Shown here in pieces: positions 11,750 through 22,080 of a stretch of 64,000 bases of DNA. Source of the DNA: an uncultured SAR86 cluster bacterium. GTDB lineage: Bacteria > Pseudomonadota > Gammaproteobacteria > Magnimaribacterales > D2472. Each line of letters opens with the position of its first letter. Within the stretch, counting starts at the first letter, position 1. The notes beneath the pieces were generated by a model. The model did no database searches. It worked only from the letters and a program-made list of their open reading frames with translations, and was not told the DNA's origin. Where the stretch lies: assembly GCA_902516285.1 (NCBI GenBank), contig CABXXT010000006.1:1-64000 (forward strand), given 5' to 3'. The position numbers were made by a program, and so were the translations under genes.

Positions 11750-12841
11750 TTATTCAGATTCGAGTTGAGAAAGCATAGCTAACTGATTCTCAGCTAATAA
11801 TGCATCACATATAATTTTTATATCACCATCCATGATTTGTTCCAGATTATGTTGAGTGAGCTTTATTCTATGATCAGTCATTCTACCTTGAGGAAAGTTA
11901 TAAGTTCTTATTTTTTCACTTCTATCACCCGTTCCTACTAAAATTTTTCTCTCGCTGGCAATATTTTCTTGTTGGGTATCTATCTCTTGTTGTTTTAATT
12001 TTGCTACTAATAAAGATAAAGCCTTTTCTTTATTTTTATGTTGAGATCTTCCATCTTGGCACTCAACAACAATTCCTGATGGTATATGTGTTAAACGCAC
12101 TGCGGAGTCAGTTTTATTAACATGTTGTCCTCCAGCACCGGATGCTCTAAAAGTATCAACTCTTAGATCATTCTTATCGATATTAATATCTTGAACTTCC
12201 TCAATTTCAGGTAAAACTGCAACAGTACAAGTTGAGGTATGAACCCTACCTTGAGATTCTGTTTCTGGCACTCTTTGTACCCTATGGACACCTGACTCAA
12301 ATTTTAAGACCTTAAATACACTTTTACCTACAAGTTTTGCTACAACCTCTTTAAGACCACCTTGTTCTGATGGCTTAATATCAATTACTTCAAGATTCCA
12401 ATTTTCCCTTTCTGAAAGACGTGTATACATTCTAAACAAATCTCCAGCAAAGATGCTTGCCTCATCACCACCTGCACCTGCTCTTATTTCAAGATATGCA
12501 GACCCATCGTCAGCAGAATCTTTTGGTAATAGCATGAGTTTTAATTCTTGTTCTAATTGAAAAGGTTTGTCCAAAGCTTCTTTTAATTCATCCTCTGCTA
12601 AAGTTTTAAGGTCAGCATCTCCAGATTCGATGATTTCATTTGCATCTTCAATACGCTTGATAGTTTTATTATATTCACCAAACTTTTCTACAATTGGCTT
12701 AAGGTCTGAAAATTCTTTATTCAGCAGGGTATAATTTTCTATGTCTTTTAATGTTTCAGAATCAAGAAGTAAATTTTCTATCTCTTTTACTCTAATTTGA
12801 AGTTGATCAAGCTTCTTCATCATTGAGTCATGCATTATCAA
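11750..12841 (-). CDS. prfA: Peptide chain release factor 1
   Basis: RASGAGGQHVNKTDSAVRLTHIPSG (GGQ motif), RVQRVPETESQGRVHTSTCTVAV. Confidence 0.98.
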   Translation of the reverse strand: MIMHDSMMKKLDQLQIRVKEIENLLLDSETLKDIENYTLLNKEFSDLKPIVEKFGEYNKTIKRIEDANEIIESGDADLKTLAEDELKEALDKPFQLEQELKLMLLPKDSADDGSAYLEIRAGAGGDEASIFAGDLFRMYTRLSERENWNLEVIDIKPSEQGGLKEVVAKLVGKSVFKVLKFESGVHRVQRVPETESQGRVHTSTCTVAVLPEIEEVQDINIDKNDLRVDTFRASGAGGQHVNKTDSAVRLTHIPSGIVVECQDGRSQHKNKEKALSLLVAKLKQQEIDTQQENIASERKILVGTGDRSEKIRTYNFPQGRMTDHRIKLTQHNLEQIMDGDIKIICDALLAENQLAMLSQLESE

Positions 12842-14060
12842 AATACCTTTTGATCATAGATTCTATTACATGTTCTTCAATACTTTTTAGGTCTTCAAAA
12901 TTATTAAAGTTAGAATCTTTAATATTCATTGTTTTTATACTTTTTACTAATTCTAAAAAATTATTACTTTGTTTAAATTGTGCAATCTCTTCTTTAGATA
13001 AATTTCTTAAGAACTCGGTAAGTTGTTCATTTAGATTATCTTTTATTGTTTTATTATTTATTGATTCAAGTGCTGTTTTTGCATCTAAAACAATTATTTT
13101 CATTGCTTTATCAGCTTCAATTGATCTTTGGCCAAAATTTTCTTGAGTGATTTTTTCAATATCATCAATAGAATATAAATAAACCTGTTCTATTTCTCTT
13201 ATTTCATCTTCAATATTTCTAGGTACCCCGAGATCAATAATTAATATGGGTTTATTTGATCTTTTCTTTAATGCATTTTCTATTGCGCCTTTGCCTACTA
13301 AGGGAAGTTCTGTTATGCAAGATGCTATTAGAATATCAGAATATTCAAGTTCATCATAAAGAGTATCTAATGTTGATGAAAAGATTTCGTAGTCGTTTGA
13401 GATTTGTATTTTTTTAATTGATCTATTTACCGATTTTATATTTGTAATACCCTGTTTATATAGGTTCTGCATTAAATTAATGCCCATATAACCCGCACCT
13501 AATACTAGTACATTTTGTTGATTTGGGTGTTCAAAAATATTACTTAATAATTTAAGAGCAAGACCGTTTATAGATAGAGAGTTTAATCCTATATCAGTCT
13601 CAGTTCTGGCTTTTTTGGAAATTTCAATAACTTTATTGGAGATTTGTAGAAGTTTGCCTTTTAAAATTTTAATATTTTTTGCATTCTTTAAAGATTGTTT
13701 AAATTGGCCAAAAATTTCTTGCTCACCTAATACTTGCGAGTCTATTCCAGATGCAACTTTACACATATGGACAAGGGCATCATGATTATCAAGAAAGTAA
13801 AATTTATCCCTCGGAATCTCCCTTATACCAAGAACTTTAAAAACTTCTTTAAAAACTTTATTTAATATTCCAGATGCACCATAAATGTATACTTCAGTCC
13901 TATTACAGGTTGATAGGCAAAAAAATGATTTTAATTTGTTACCAAAAATTAATTTAAAATGATTATCTAATAAAATTTGGTCAGACTCATTTATAATAAA
14001 ACTTTCTCGTTCAGAAACACTAGAAGTTTTATGATTTATGCCAAATAACTGCAGTTCCAT
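12828..14060 (-). CDS. hemA: Glutamyl-tRNA reductase
   Basis: GINHKTSSVSERE, LSTCNRTEVY, ASGIDSQVLGEQEIFGQ, VLGAGYMG. Confidence 0.97.
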   Translation of the reverse strand: MELQLFGINHKTSSVSERESFIINESDQILLDNHFKLIFGNKLKSFFCLSTCNRTEVYIYGASGILNKVFKEVFKVLGIREIPRDKFYFLDNHDALVHMCKVASGIDSQVLGEQEIFGQFKQSLKNAKNIKILKGKLLQISNKVIEISKKARTETDIGLNSLSINGLALKLLSNIFEHPNQQNVLVLGAGYMGINLMQNLYKQGITNIKSVNRSIKKIQISNDYEIFSSTLDTLYDELEYSDILIASCITELPLVGKGAIENALKKRSNKPILIIDLGVPRNIEDEIREIEQVYLYSIDDIEKITQENFGQRSIEADKAMKIIVLDAKTALESINNKTIKDNLNEQLTEFLRNLSKEEIAQFKQSNNFLELVKSIKTMNIKDSNFNNFEDLKSIEEHVIESMIKRYFDNA

Positions 14061-14553
14061 TTTTAAATTAATTTTATGTGTTTATTTAATATTTTCATTT
14101 TCTTCATGTGCAAATATTAACCAAATTGAATCTCAAACAGAGATTTATAATGCAAAAGTTAAAATTTTTAACGATTCCAATATATATAAGTCCAACATTA
14201 TAGTTTTTAAAGATAATATCATTATACAGTTTAATGAGTTTTTTTTAGGCAATGTCTCAAAACTAGAGCTTTCTTCAAATGGAAGTATTAAATCAAATAT
14301 ATTATTGAACAATGAAAGGGATAAATATCTAGATGAGTTATCTGAGAATTTTTCACCAGAATATTTTGTTTTGTTTTATAGATGTCTTATGCTCAATGAT
14401 ATTAACTATGAAGATAAAATTGTGAAAATTATATGCGATAAATATGGTCGTATTCTTTTTAGACTAATTGAGTATCAACAAGATATTAATATCAAGTTAT
14501 TGGTATCAAGAAAAATAGAAAGAGCCAAAAAAACTCCAACCGAAATCAAATAA
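14038..14553 (+). CDS. Putative outer-membrane lipoprotein, LolB-like by position
   Basis: 171 aa; signal peptide with lipobox-like FSSC at the N-terminus; lies between hemA and ispE where lolB is found in gammaproteobacteria. Sequence is very divergent. Confidence 0.55.
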   Translation: MPNNCSSIFKLILCVYLIFSFSSCANINQIESQTEIYNAKVKIFNDSNIYKSNIIVFKDNIIIQFNEFFLGNVSKLELSSNGSIKSNILLNNERDKYLDELSENFSPEYFVLFYRCLMLNDINYEDKIVKIICDKYGRILFRLIEYQQDINIKLLVSRKIERAKKTPTEIK

Positions 14554-15362
14554 TGTCGAATCTTCATACAAAATCTCCAGCTAAAGTAAATTTGCATTTA
14601 AAGATTCTTAAAAAACTTCATGATGGTTATCATGAATTAGATACTTCATTTCAATTAATAGATTTGTACGATGAAATCAGTTTTAAAAAAATAAATAAAG
14701 GAATTTCAGTGAATTGCAATATTAAAAATATCAATCAAAGTAAAAATATTGTCTATAACATTGCTTCTGATCTTCAAAAAGGTGGAAATAGCCCTGGAAT
14801 AGAGATAAAAATAAAGAAAAATATTCCTATTGGCTCAGGCTTGGGTGGGGGAAGTTCAAATGCAGCATCAACAATTATTGCATTGAATAATATTTGGAAT
14901 TTAAATCTCAATAAAATTGACATCTTTGAGTATGGTAAAAGTATTGGTGCTGATATTCCATTCTTTTTATATGGTAAAAATGCATATGGTTATGGAATTG
15001 GAGATAAATTAAAATATAAAAGATCAATAACTAAAAAATTATTACTTATCGATCCTAAAATTCATAATTCCTCAAAAAAAATGTTTGATATTTATGATAA
15101 AAAGAAAATCAAAGAAGAAATAAAATCAAACTCTTTTCAAAACTCATTTTGGGAAATATATCTTAGTAATGAAAAGATTGTAAAAGATTTTTATGACGAG
15201 AATATCAACGATTTTGAAATAAGTCTTTCAGGAAGTGGATCTTGTATGTATGTGACATATAACGAAAGGAAAGAAATAGATAAATTAGTTAAAAAAATTC
15301 CAAGTAATTGGAGATTCTTTTTCTGTAAACCATTACAATATTCGCCGATACGTCTCTTATAA
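14553..15362 (+). CDS. ispE: 4-diphosphocytidyl-2-C-methyl-D-erythritol kinase
   Basis: SPAKVNLHLKILKKLHDGYHELDT, IPIGSGLGGGSSNAA GHMP kinase motif. Confidence 0.96.
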   Translation: MSNLHTKSPAKVNLHLKILKKLHDGYHELDTSFQLIDLYDEISFKKINKGISVNCNIKNINQSKNIVYNIASDLQKGGNSPGIEIKIKKNIPIGSGLGGGSSNAASTIIALNNIWNLNLNKIDIFEYGKSIGADIPFFLYGKNAYGYGIGDKLKYKRSITKKLLLIDPKIHNSSKKMFDIYDKKKIKEEIKSNSFQNSFWEIYLSNEKIVKDFYDENINDFEISLSGSGSCMYVTYNERKEIDKLVKKIPSNWRFFFCKPLQYSPIRLL

Positions 15363-15368
15363 ATGCTT

Positions 15369-15443
15369 TGGGGTGTAGCCAAGCGGTAAGGCAACGGGTT
15401 TTGATCCCGTCATGCGTAGGTTCGAATCCTACCACCCCAGCCA
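15369..15443 (+). tRNA. tRNA-Gln (anticodon TTG)
   Basis: Full cloverleaf: TGGGGTG/CACCCCA acceptor stem (U1-A72), discriminator G, encoded CCA; anticodon loop TTTTGAT; T arm GTAGGTTCGAATCCTAC. Confidence 0.97.
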
Positions 15444-15470
15444 TCTTTTATGATGTATCATGGTGCAATA

Positions 15471-16424
15471 ATGAATAAACAAAATTTAGATATTTTTACT
15501 GGTACTGCTAACCCAGATTTTGCAAAAGAAGTTTCAGATCTTCTTGGAATTAAAATTTCATCCGCTGATGTTGGATATTTTTCTGATGGTGAGTTAAGAG
15601 TTGAAATTGAAGAGAACGTAAGAGGACATGATACATTCATTATTCAATCAACCTGTTCTCCAACAAATAAGAATGTAATGGAAATTATGCTAATTGCTGA
15701 TGCACTTAAAAGATCCTCAGCATCAAAAATTACAGCTGTTGTGCCATATTATGGTTATGCTAGACAAGACAGAAGAGTAAGATCAGCCAGGGTTCCAATA
15801 AGTGCTAAAGTTGTCGCAGATATGTTTAGGTCTGTTGGAATTGATAGAGTTTTAACGATTGATCTTCATTCAGAAACTATTCAAGGCTTTTTTGATATGC
15901 CAGCAGATAATGTTTATGCAACAAAATTAATGGTTGATGATATTAAGTCAAATAATGAAAGAATTGAAATTGTTGTTGTGTCACCTGATGTTGGAGGAGT
16001 TGTAAGATCACGTGCATTAGCAAAGCTTTTAGATCAAACTGATTTAGCAATTATTGATAAAAGAAGAGCTGCTGCAAATCAATCTGAAGTAATGAATATT
16101 ATTGGAGAAGTTGAGGGGAAGGTATGTATTGTTCCTGATGATATTATTGATACAGCTGGAACGCTGTGCAATGCTGCAAATGCCCTCAAAGAAAAAGGTG
16201 CAAAAGCTGTTAAAGCATACATTACACATCCAGTTTTATCAGGACCAGCTATCGAAAGGTTAGAAAAATCTGAAATTGATGAACTTGTTGTAACAAATTC
16301 TATTCCGCTATCCCCAGATGCTAAAAAATGCAGTAAAATACGCGTCATTTCATTAGGTTCAACAATTGCTGAATGTATAAAAAGACTTAGTAATGAAGAA
16401 TCTTTAAGTGAAATGTTTTTATAG
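15471..16424 (+). CDS. prs: Ribose-phosphate pyrophosphokinase
   Basis: [57 protein letters not shown]; start assigned to MNKQNLDIF. Confidence 0.97.
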   Translation: MNKQNLDIFTGTANPDFAKEVSDLLGIKISSADVGYFSDGELRVEIEENVRGHDTFIIQSTCSPTNKNVMEIMLIADALKRSSASKITAVVPYYGYARQDRRVRSARVPISAKVVADMFRSVGIDRVLTIDLHSETIQGFFDMPADNVYATKLMVDDIKSNNERIEIVVVSPDVGGVVRSRALAKLLDQTDLAIIDKRRAAANQSEVMNIIGEVEGKVCIVPDDIIDTAGTLCNAANALKEKGAKAVKAYITHPVLSGPAIERLEKSEIDELVVTNSIPLSPDAKKCSKIRVISLGSTIAECIKRLSNEESLSEMFL

Positions 16425-16432
16425 AGGAAATT

Positions 16433-17149
16433 ATGTCAGATCAAATTATACTAAATGCAGATATAAGAGAAAGAACAGGATCTAATAAAGCAAGAGTGAT
16501 ACGCAAAATTGACGGAATGGTTCCTGCAATTGTTTATGGTGATGAAAAAGAAACATTAAATATCAAATTAAAATTAAATGAACTGACTAAAGCTTCAGAA
16601 AATGAGCTTTTTTATACACAAGTTCTTCTAATTAAAACAGGTGAAGATGAAGAAAAAGTTGTTTTGAAAGAGCTCCAAAAAGATCCAGCAAAAGGCAAGT
16701 TTTTACATGCTGACTTTCAAAGGGTATCAAGAAAAACAAAATTGAAAGTTGTTATACCTGTTAACTTTCTTAATGAAGAGGAATGTGTTGGCATTAGAGA
16801 AGATGGTGGAGTTGTTGCAAAAGCTATAAGAGAAACAGAGATTATGTGTTTAGCTGGAAACATTCCTGAAGCAATTGAAGTTGACATAGAAAATCTTCAT
16901 CTTGGTGAATCAATAAGGCTTACAGAAATTTCACTTCCAGAGGGATCTGAAGTCCCTGGCTTAACTGAAGAAACTGATCAAATGGTTGTTTCAGTAAATG
17001 CACCTAAGGCTGTAGAAGAAGATCCTATTATTGAAGAAGATACTGAAGATGGCGAAGCTGCAGAACAAGATGATTCATCTTCAGATGGGGAAGATTCTAG
17101 TTCTGAAAAGTCTGAAGAAACCAAAGAAGATAACTCTGAAGAGAGTTAA
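16433..17149 (+). CDS. rplY: 50S ribosomal protein L25/CTC family, with acidic C-terminal tail
   Basis: RERTGSNKARVIRKIDGMVPAIVYG; between prs and pth; C-terminal Glu/Asp/Ser-rich tail. Confidence 0.95.
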   Translation: MSDQIILNADIRERTGSNKARVIRKIDGMVPAIVYGDEKETLNIKLKLNELTKASENELFYTQVLLIKTGEDEEKVVLKELQKDPAKGKFLHADFQRVSRKTKLKVVIPVNFLNEEECVGIREDGGVVAKAIRETEIMCLAGNIPEAIEVDIENLHLGESIRLTEISLPEGSEVPGLTEETDQMVVSVNAPKAVEEDPIIEEDTEDGEAAEQDDSSSDGEDSSSEKSEETKEDNSEES

Positions 17150-17151
17150 AA

Positions 17152-17718
17152 ATGTACAGGCTTTGTATCATTGGACTAGGTAATCCTGATGCAAAATATC
17201 AAGGAACTCGCCATAATATTGGCAAAGATTGGTTAATTAAAAAATCTAGTCAATTCTTTAAGGAATTTACTTCTAAAAAAAAATTAAAATCTGAAATTGG
17301 TAAATCTCATTCAGATGAAATTTTATGGTCAATACCTAAAAATTTTATGAATGAATCTGGAGAAACAGTTCTAGCAATTTTAAAGTCAACAAATATTTCT
17401 ACAGATATGCTTATAGTAATTCATGATGATTTAGATTTAAATTTAGGTGATATTCGAATCAAAAAAGGTGGCGGACACGGTGGACACAATGGTCTTAGGG
17501 ATATTATAAATAAAATTGGTAAGGATAACTTTATCAGGATAAGGATTGGAATTGGGCATCCTGGAAACAAAGAAGATGTAACTAATTGGGTTTTAAACAA
17601 ATTTTCACCTGACGAAAAAATTACTCTTGATAGAGTATATTTACAATTTGCTGAAATATTTGAATTAATATGTAATGATCAAATAGACAAAGCTCAAAAA
17701 ATTCTTCATACAAATTAA
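17152..17718 (+). CDS. pth: Peptidyl-tRNA hydrolase
   Basis: IIGLGNPDAKYQGTRHNIG, FMNESGE, HDDLDLNLGDIRIKKGGGHGGHNGLRDI. Confidence 0.97.
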   Translation: MYRLCIIGLGNPDAKYQGTRHNIGKDWLIKKSSQFFKEFTSKKKLKSEIGKSHSDEILWSIPKNFMNESGETVLAILKSTNISTDMLIVIHDDLDLNLGDIRIKKGGGHGGHNGLRDIINKIGKDNFIRIRIGIGHPGNKEDVTNWVLNKFSPDEKITLDRVYLQFAEIFELICNDQIDKAQKILHTN

Positions 17719-17722
17719 TATA

Positions 17723-18811
17723 ATGGGTTTTAAGTGTGGAATTATTGGACTTCCAAATGTTGGGAAATCAACTTTATTTAATGCCCTAACAAAATCTAAA
17801 ATTCCTGCTGAAAACTTTCCTTTCTGTACTATTGATCCAAATGTTGGGAAAGTTTTACTCCCTGACAATAGACTTAATCAAATTAATAAAATTGTTAATA
17901 CTGAAAAAATTATCCCAGCTGTTCTAGACTTAGTAGATATTGCTGGTCTCGTTAAAGGGGCGTCAGATGGTGAGGGCTTGGGCAATTCATTTTTATCTAA
18001 TATAAGAGAAATGACAGCATTAGCTCATGTTGTTAGATGCTTTGAAGATAACAATATTTCACATGTAAATGGTTCTGTGGATCCTAAAAGAGATGTTGAA
18101 ATAATCAATTTAGAGTTAATACTTGCTGATTTAGAATCGGTAAGTAAAAGAATATTGAGAGCTGAAAAATTACTAAAAACTAATGATAAAGAAAATAAAA
18201 TTCGCTATGAGCTGTTACATTCTATAAAAAATGAACTTGAGCTTGGAAAGCTAATAAATCTTGAGGATTATGAGCTTTCTAATCAAAAAATTATAAAGGA
18301 ATTTCAATTACTAACATCAAAACCAACTTTTTTTGTTGCCAATGTTGATGAATCAGAAGATTCAAAACTTCATCTTGAAAGGCTCAAAAAAATTGCAGCG
18401 AATATAGGAGCGTCCGTTATACCGGCATCAATAAAAATTGAGCAAGAAATATCATTGCTTAGAGATGAAGAAAAATCAGAGTATTTAGAGCTTCTTGGAA
18501 TGAGTGAACCAGTGCTAAACAAAATTATTTTTGAAGGATACAGAATTCTTGGTTTAAAAACTTTCTTTACAGCAGGTCCAAAAGAAATAAGAGCATGGAC
18601 GATTAAAAATGGATATTCTGCACCAAATGCTGCGGGAGTTATTCATACTGATTTTGAAAAAGGTTTTATAAAAGCTGAGGTTATAGATTTTAAAGATTTT
18701 ATAGAATGTAATGGTGAGCTAAAAGCTAAAGAAAAAGGAAAACTCAGACTAGAGGGTAAAGATTATATAGTTAAAGATGGAGATATCATTCATTTTAAAT
18801 TTAATGTGTGA
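17723..18811 (+). CDS. ychF: Redox-regulated ATPase YchF
   Basis: [38 protein letters not shown]-terminal TGS domain [14 protein letters not shown]. Confidence 0.97.
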   Translation: MGFKCGIIGLPNVGKSTLFNALTKSKIPAENFPFCTIDPNVGKVLLPDNRLNQINKIVNTEKIIPAVLDLVDIAGLVKGASDGEGLGNSFLSNIREMTALAHVVRCFEDNNISHVNGSVDPKRDVEIINLELILADLESVSKRILRAEKLLKTNDKENKIRYELLHSIKNELELGKLINLEDYELSNQKIIKEFQLLTSKPTFFVANVDESEDSKLHLERLKKIAANIGASVIPASIKIEQEISLLRDEEKSEYLELLGMSEPVLNKIIFEGYRILGLKTFFTAGPKEIRAWTIKNGYSAPNAAGVIHTDFEKGFIKAEVIDFKDFIECNGELKAKEKGKLRLEGKDYIVKDGDIIHFKFNV

Positions 18812-18855
18812 AAATTAATTGACTCTTAATATTTTGATATTATCATTCAACGATT

Positions 18856-18932
18856 GGCTATGTAGCTCAGATGGTTAGAGCACAGCACTCATAACGCTGG
18901 GGTCGGTGGTTCAATTCCACCCATAGCCACCA
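18856..18932 (+). tRNA. tRNA-Met, elongator (anticodon CAT)
   Basis: GGCTATG/CATAGCC acceptor stem, loop CTCATAA, encoded CCA; overall closer to elongator Met than tRNA-Ile2. Confidence 0.9.
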
Positions 18933-18938
18933 TTTTTT

Positions 18939-19175
18939 CTATTTTTTATTAATTAAGAAAATAATTATTAAAGAAACCAGTGCAACAATGCCATTATCTC
19001 CAATGGCATCTAAGATTGTAATTAAATTTGAATAGACAATACCAACAAATGGAGCATCAACTCCAAATATTATTCCAAGTAATAAAGCAACAGCAATAAC
19101 TGATAAAAGAACGTCTGTAGCTTGCTTTAAATAACTTTTTATTTTATTTAATGAATAAAAAAAATCTATTTTCAT
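18939..19175 (-). CDS. Small hydrophobic membrane protein (78 aa), paralog of the neighbouring 72 aa ORF
   Basis: Two hydrophobic segments; shares the pattern VI..(x5)GI.FG...(F)..V..NL...(x4)..GD.G.V.L with 19229-19447. Confidence 0.65.
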   Translation of the reverse strand: MKIDFFYSLNKIKSYLKQATDVLLSVIAVALLLGIIFGVDAPFVGIVYSNLITILDAIGDNGIVALVSLIIIFLINKK

Positions 19176-19189
19176 GAGAATATTTTAAA

Positions 19190-19217
19190 TCAAAGGGAGA
19201 TAAATATCTCCCTTTGA
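19190..19217 (-). terminator. Putative intrinsic terminator of the 72 aa small-protein gene
   Basis: Perfect 13-bp inverted repeat TCAAAGGGAGATA-AA-TATCTCCCTTTGA just downstream of the minus-strand ORF at 19229-19447, followed (minus sense) by the T-rich TTTAAAATATT. Confidence 0.75.
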
Positions 19218-19228
19218 AAAGTAAATGA

Positions 19229-19447
19229 TTACTTAAGTAACCCTATTAAGATTGCAGCTACTAGCAAACCAACAAGACCCGCATCACCAAGTGAAGAAAC
19301 TACACCAAGTAGATTTGTGAGTACATCGCCGAAGAACCAAGTATCGCCAAAAACGATACCAGCTACAACACCTAATCCGATAACAGCAACAAGGATCTTT
19401 GTAAGACTTGATACTATATCGCCAATCATTTTCATTGCATTATCCAT
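19229..19447 (-). CDS. Small hydrophobic membrane protein (72 aa), predicted two-TM
   Basis: MDNAMKMIGDIVSSLTKILVAVIGLGVVAGIVFGDTWFFGDVLTNLLGVVSSLGDAGLVGLLVAAILIGLLK; ATG preceded 5 nt upstream by GGGGGGAG; followed by a strong hairpin. Confidence 0.75.
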   Translation of the reverse strand: MDNAMKMIGDIVSSLTKILVAVIGLGVVAGIVFGDTWFFGDVLTNLLGVVSSLGDAGLVGLLVAAILIGLLK

Positions 19448-19452
19448 AATAA

Positions 19453-19460
19453 CTCCCCCC
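19453..19460 (-). promoter_or_regulatory. Strong Shine-Dalgarno (GGGGGGAG) of the 72 aa ORF
   Basis: rc of ctcccccc, 5 nt from the ATG at 19445-19447; a striking G run in an AT-rich intergenic region. Confidence 0.75.
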
Positions 19461-19563
19461 TATTAAGGTTTATTTATGTTTTGCACTTTCAATCAGAACA
19501 CAAAATATGGAGGGAATCAAATTCTGTTAACAAATTTAAGACACAATATTTGACTTTTTGAAT

Positions 19564-19583
19564 TTTATCTAATAAAAGATAAA
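19564..19583 (-). terminator. Possible weak hairpin downstream of pnp
   Basis: TTTATCT-AATAAA-AGATAAA 7-bp stem, about 20 nt after the pnp stop; AT-rich and without a clean T tract. Confidence 0.25.
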
Positions 19584-19601
19584 TATGTGTATTATTTATA
19601 C

Positions 19602-21698
19602 TTAATCAGCTTTATTTGCTAAAGCTTTCATTGATAATTTCATCTTTCCTCTATCAAATCCTATTAGCTTTACTTCAATTTCTTGACCTTCTTCAAGTAC
19701 ATCATTTACATTTTCTGTTCTTTCCTCTGAGATTTCTGAAATATGCAGCAACCCATCTTTGCCAGGTAAAATATTTACAAATGCTCCAAATTCAACAATC
19801 TTAACTACCTTTCCCTTATACACTTTATCTAGCTCAGGTTCTTCAAGTATTCCTTCAATTATAGCTAAGCATTCTTTCATTGATTTTTGGTTTTGACCAA
19901 ATACCGATACCACTCCATCATCATTAATATCAACAGTAGCACCAGTCTTTTCTTGCATTGATTTTATAACTGCTCCACCTTTTCCAATAATTTCTTTTAT
20001 TTTATCCTTATCAACCATAAATGATTTCATTGATGGAGCATTCTCAGATAATTCTTTTGGAGAAGAAAGTACATCATTCATAATCCCAAGAATATGATTC
20101 CTGGCCGATTTTGCTTTAATGAGTGCAGATTCCATGATTGATTCGTCTATTCCAGATATTTTAATATCCATCTGAAGTGCAGTAATTCCTGTTTCAGTTC
20201 CAGCAACTTTAAAATCCATGTCACCAAGATGATCTTCATCTCCTAAAATATCTGTCAAAACTGCAAAATCATCTCCTTCCTTTATAAGACCCATAGCGAT
20301 ACCTGCAACTGGGCTTGTCAATGGAACACCAGCATCCATTAATGATAATGAGGTTCCACAGACTGATGCCATTGAACTTGAGCCGTTTGATTCGGTTATT
20401 TCTGATACAACTCTCATGGTATAACCAAATTCATCAACATCTGGCAATACTGCTTTTATAGCTCTTTTAGCAAGATTTCCATGTCCTATTTCACGTCTTT
20501 TAGGACCCATCGGCATTCCTATTTCTCCTACACTGTAAGCAGGAAAATTATAATGAAGCATAAAATTATCAGAGCCCTCACCCTCGATTGATTCAATTCT
20601 TTGCGCATCTCTTGAGGAACCCAATGTTGCTACTACCATAGCTTGTGTTTCACCTCTTGTAAATAAAGCTGAACCATGTGTACCTGGAAGCACATTTGTT
20701 TCTACAAAAATAGGTCTAACTGTATCTAGATCTCTTCCATCTATTCTTGGCAAATTATTGAGGATATTCCCACGAACAATATTTTTCTCTAATTCCTTAA
20801 ATGAATTAAGCGCCTTTCCCATCTCAATTTCATCTAATTCTTCGTAATCTTCAGTAATCAATTTTTTAACATCTGATAGAGTATTGTTTCGCTCTGCTTT
20901 ATTAGAAATTTTAAATGCCTCAGTTATTTGTTCTTTATATTTAGTTTCGATTTCAAAATAATAATTATTTGTATTTTTTTCCTCTTGAATAACCCATTCT
21001 TCATTTCCAGTTAAACCTTTTAGTTCATTACATGCGTTAATGACGGCTTTCATTTCTTGATGTCCAAATAAAACTGCCCCAAGCATAAGATCTTCATTCA
21101 ATTCTTTTGCTTCAGACTCAACCATTAAAACTGCTTTATCAGTTCCAGCAACAACCATATCCAAATATGATTCATCTAATTCTTCATAAGACGGATTTAA
21201 AATATATTCTCCATCTATGAAACCAACACGTGCAGCCCCCATAGGCCCATCAAAGGGAACTCCTGAGATAGTTAACGCTGCTGATGCACCTATCATTGCA
21301 GCTATGTCAGGATTTTGCTTTTTATCAGATGACATAACAGTGCAGAATATCTGTATTTCGTTTGTAAAATTGTCAGGGAACATTGGTCTAATAGGACGAT
21401 CTATTAATCTAGATGTTAACGTCTCTCTTTCTGTTGGACGTGCCTCTCTTTTGAAGAAACCACCTGGAATTCTACCAGTTGCGTAAAACTTTTCTTGGTA
21501 AAAGACAGCTAATGGGAAAAATCCTTTGTTTGGATCTGCTTCTTTTTTTGCAACTACAGTAGTCAGTACTACTAGATCTCCTATGGTGACCATTACTGCA
21601 GCTGTAGCCTGTCTCGCAACTTTATTTGTTTCTATTTTTACTTTTTGATTTCCGTACTGGAATTCTACACTTGTAGATTCTAATTTATTATTTTCCAC
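19602..21698 (-). CDS. pnp: Polyribonucleotide nucleotidyltransferase
   Basis: [52 protein letters not shown] and S1 domains at the C-terminus. Confidence 0.98.
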   Translation of the reverse strand: MENNKLESTSVEFQYGNQKVKIETNKVARQATAAVMVTIGDLVVLTTVVAKKEADPNKGFFPLAVFYQEKFYATGRIPGGFFKREARPTERETLTSRLIDRPIRPMFPDNFTNEIQIFCTVMSSDKKQNPDIAAMIGASAALTISGVPFDGPMGAARVGFIDGEYILNPSYEELDESYLDMVVAGTDKAVLMVESEAKELNEDLMLGAVLFGHQEMKAVINACNELKGLTGNEEWVIQEEKNTNNYYFEIETKYKEQITEAFKISNKAERNNTLSDVKKLITEDYEELDEIEMGKALNSFKELEKNIVRGNILNNLPRIDGRDLDTVRPIFVETNVLPGTHGSALFTRGETQAMVVATLGSSRDAQRIESIEGEGSDNFMLHYNFPAYSVGEIGMPMGPKRREIGHGNLAKRAIKAVLPDVDEFGYTMRVVSEITESNGSSSMASVCGTSLSLMDAGVPLTSPVAGIAMGLIKEGDDFAVLTDILGDEDHLGDMDFKVAGTETGITALQMDIKISGIDESIMESALIKAKSARNHILGIMNDVLSSPKELSENAPSMKSFMVDKDKIKEIIGKGGAVIKSMQEKTGATVDINDDGVVSVFGQNQKSMKECLAIIEGILEEPELDKVYKGKVVKIVEFGAFVNILPGKDGLLHISEISEERTENVNDVLEEGQEIEVKLIGFDRGKMKLSMKALANKAD

Positions 21699-21726
21699 GA
21701 TTTTCCTTTAAATTATAAAAATGGTA

Positions 21727-21996
21727 TTAACCTCTTAGATTTAGTTTTTTTACTAAATCTGAATAACTGTTAGCATCTTTCCTTTTTAAATAGGCTAAAA
21801 GCTTTCTTCTTAGATTAACCATTCTGATAAGACCAGTTCTGGAGTGATGGTCTTTGTTATGATTTTTGAAATGATTTTGAAGTTTATTAATATTTTCTGT
21901 TAAAAGCGCTATTTGCACTTCTGGTGATCCAGTATCACCCTCATTTCTTTTAAATTTATTAACTATACTTGCTTTCTCTTCAGTTAATAGTGCCAT
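21727..21996 (-). CDS. rpsO: 30S ribosomal protein S15
   Basis: 89 aa; [55 protein letters not shown]. Confidence 0.98.
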   Translation of the reverse strand: MALLTEEKASIVNKFKRNEGDTGSPEVQIALLTENINKLQNHFKNHNKDHHSRTGLIRMVNLRRKLLAYLKRKDANSYSDLVKKLNLRG

Positions 21997-22080
21997 ATTG
22001 TTATCCTTGTAATGTAATTAATGAGCCGCAAACCTCTCATTACTGAAGTAAGCGATCGAATATTATAACTTATTAATGAT

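Noticed and set aside
12823-13146. 107 aa + ORF over hemA
   Set aside because: Antisense to hemA; no independent start context.
16044-16348. Two overlapping minus ORFs inside prs
   Set aside because: Shadow frames of the well-conserved prs gene.
18856-18932. tRNA-Ile2 (lysidine-modified CAT) alternative for the CAT tRNA
   Set aside because: Body sequence (GGCTATGTAGCTCAGATGGTTAGAGCACAGCACTCATAACGCTG) matches elongator tRNA-Met better; tilS in the window does not by itself change this.
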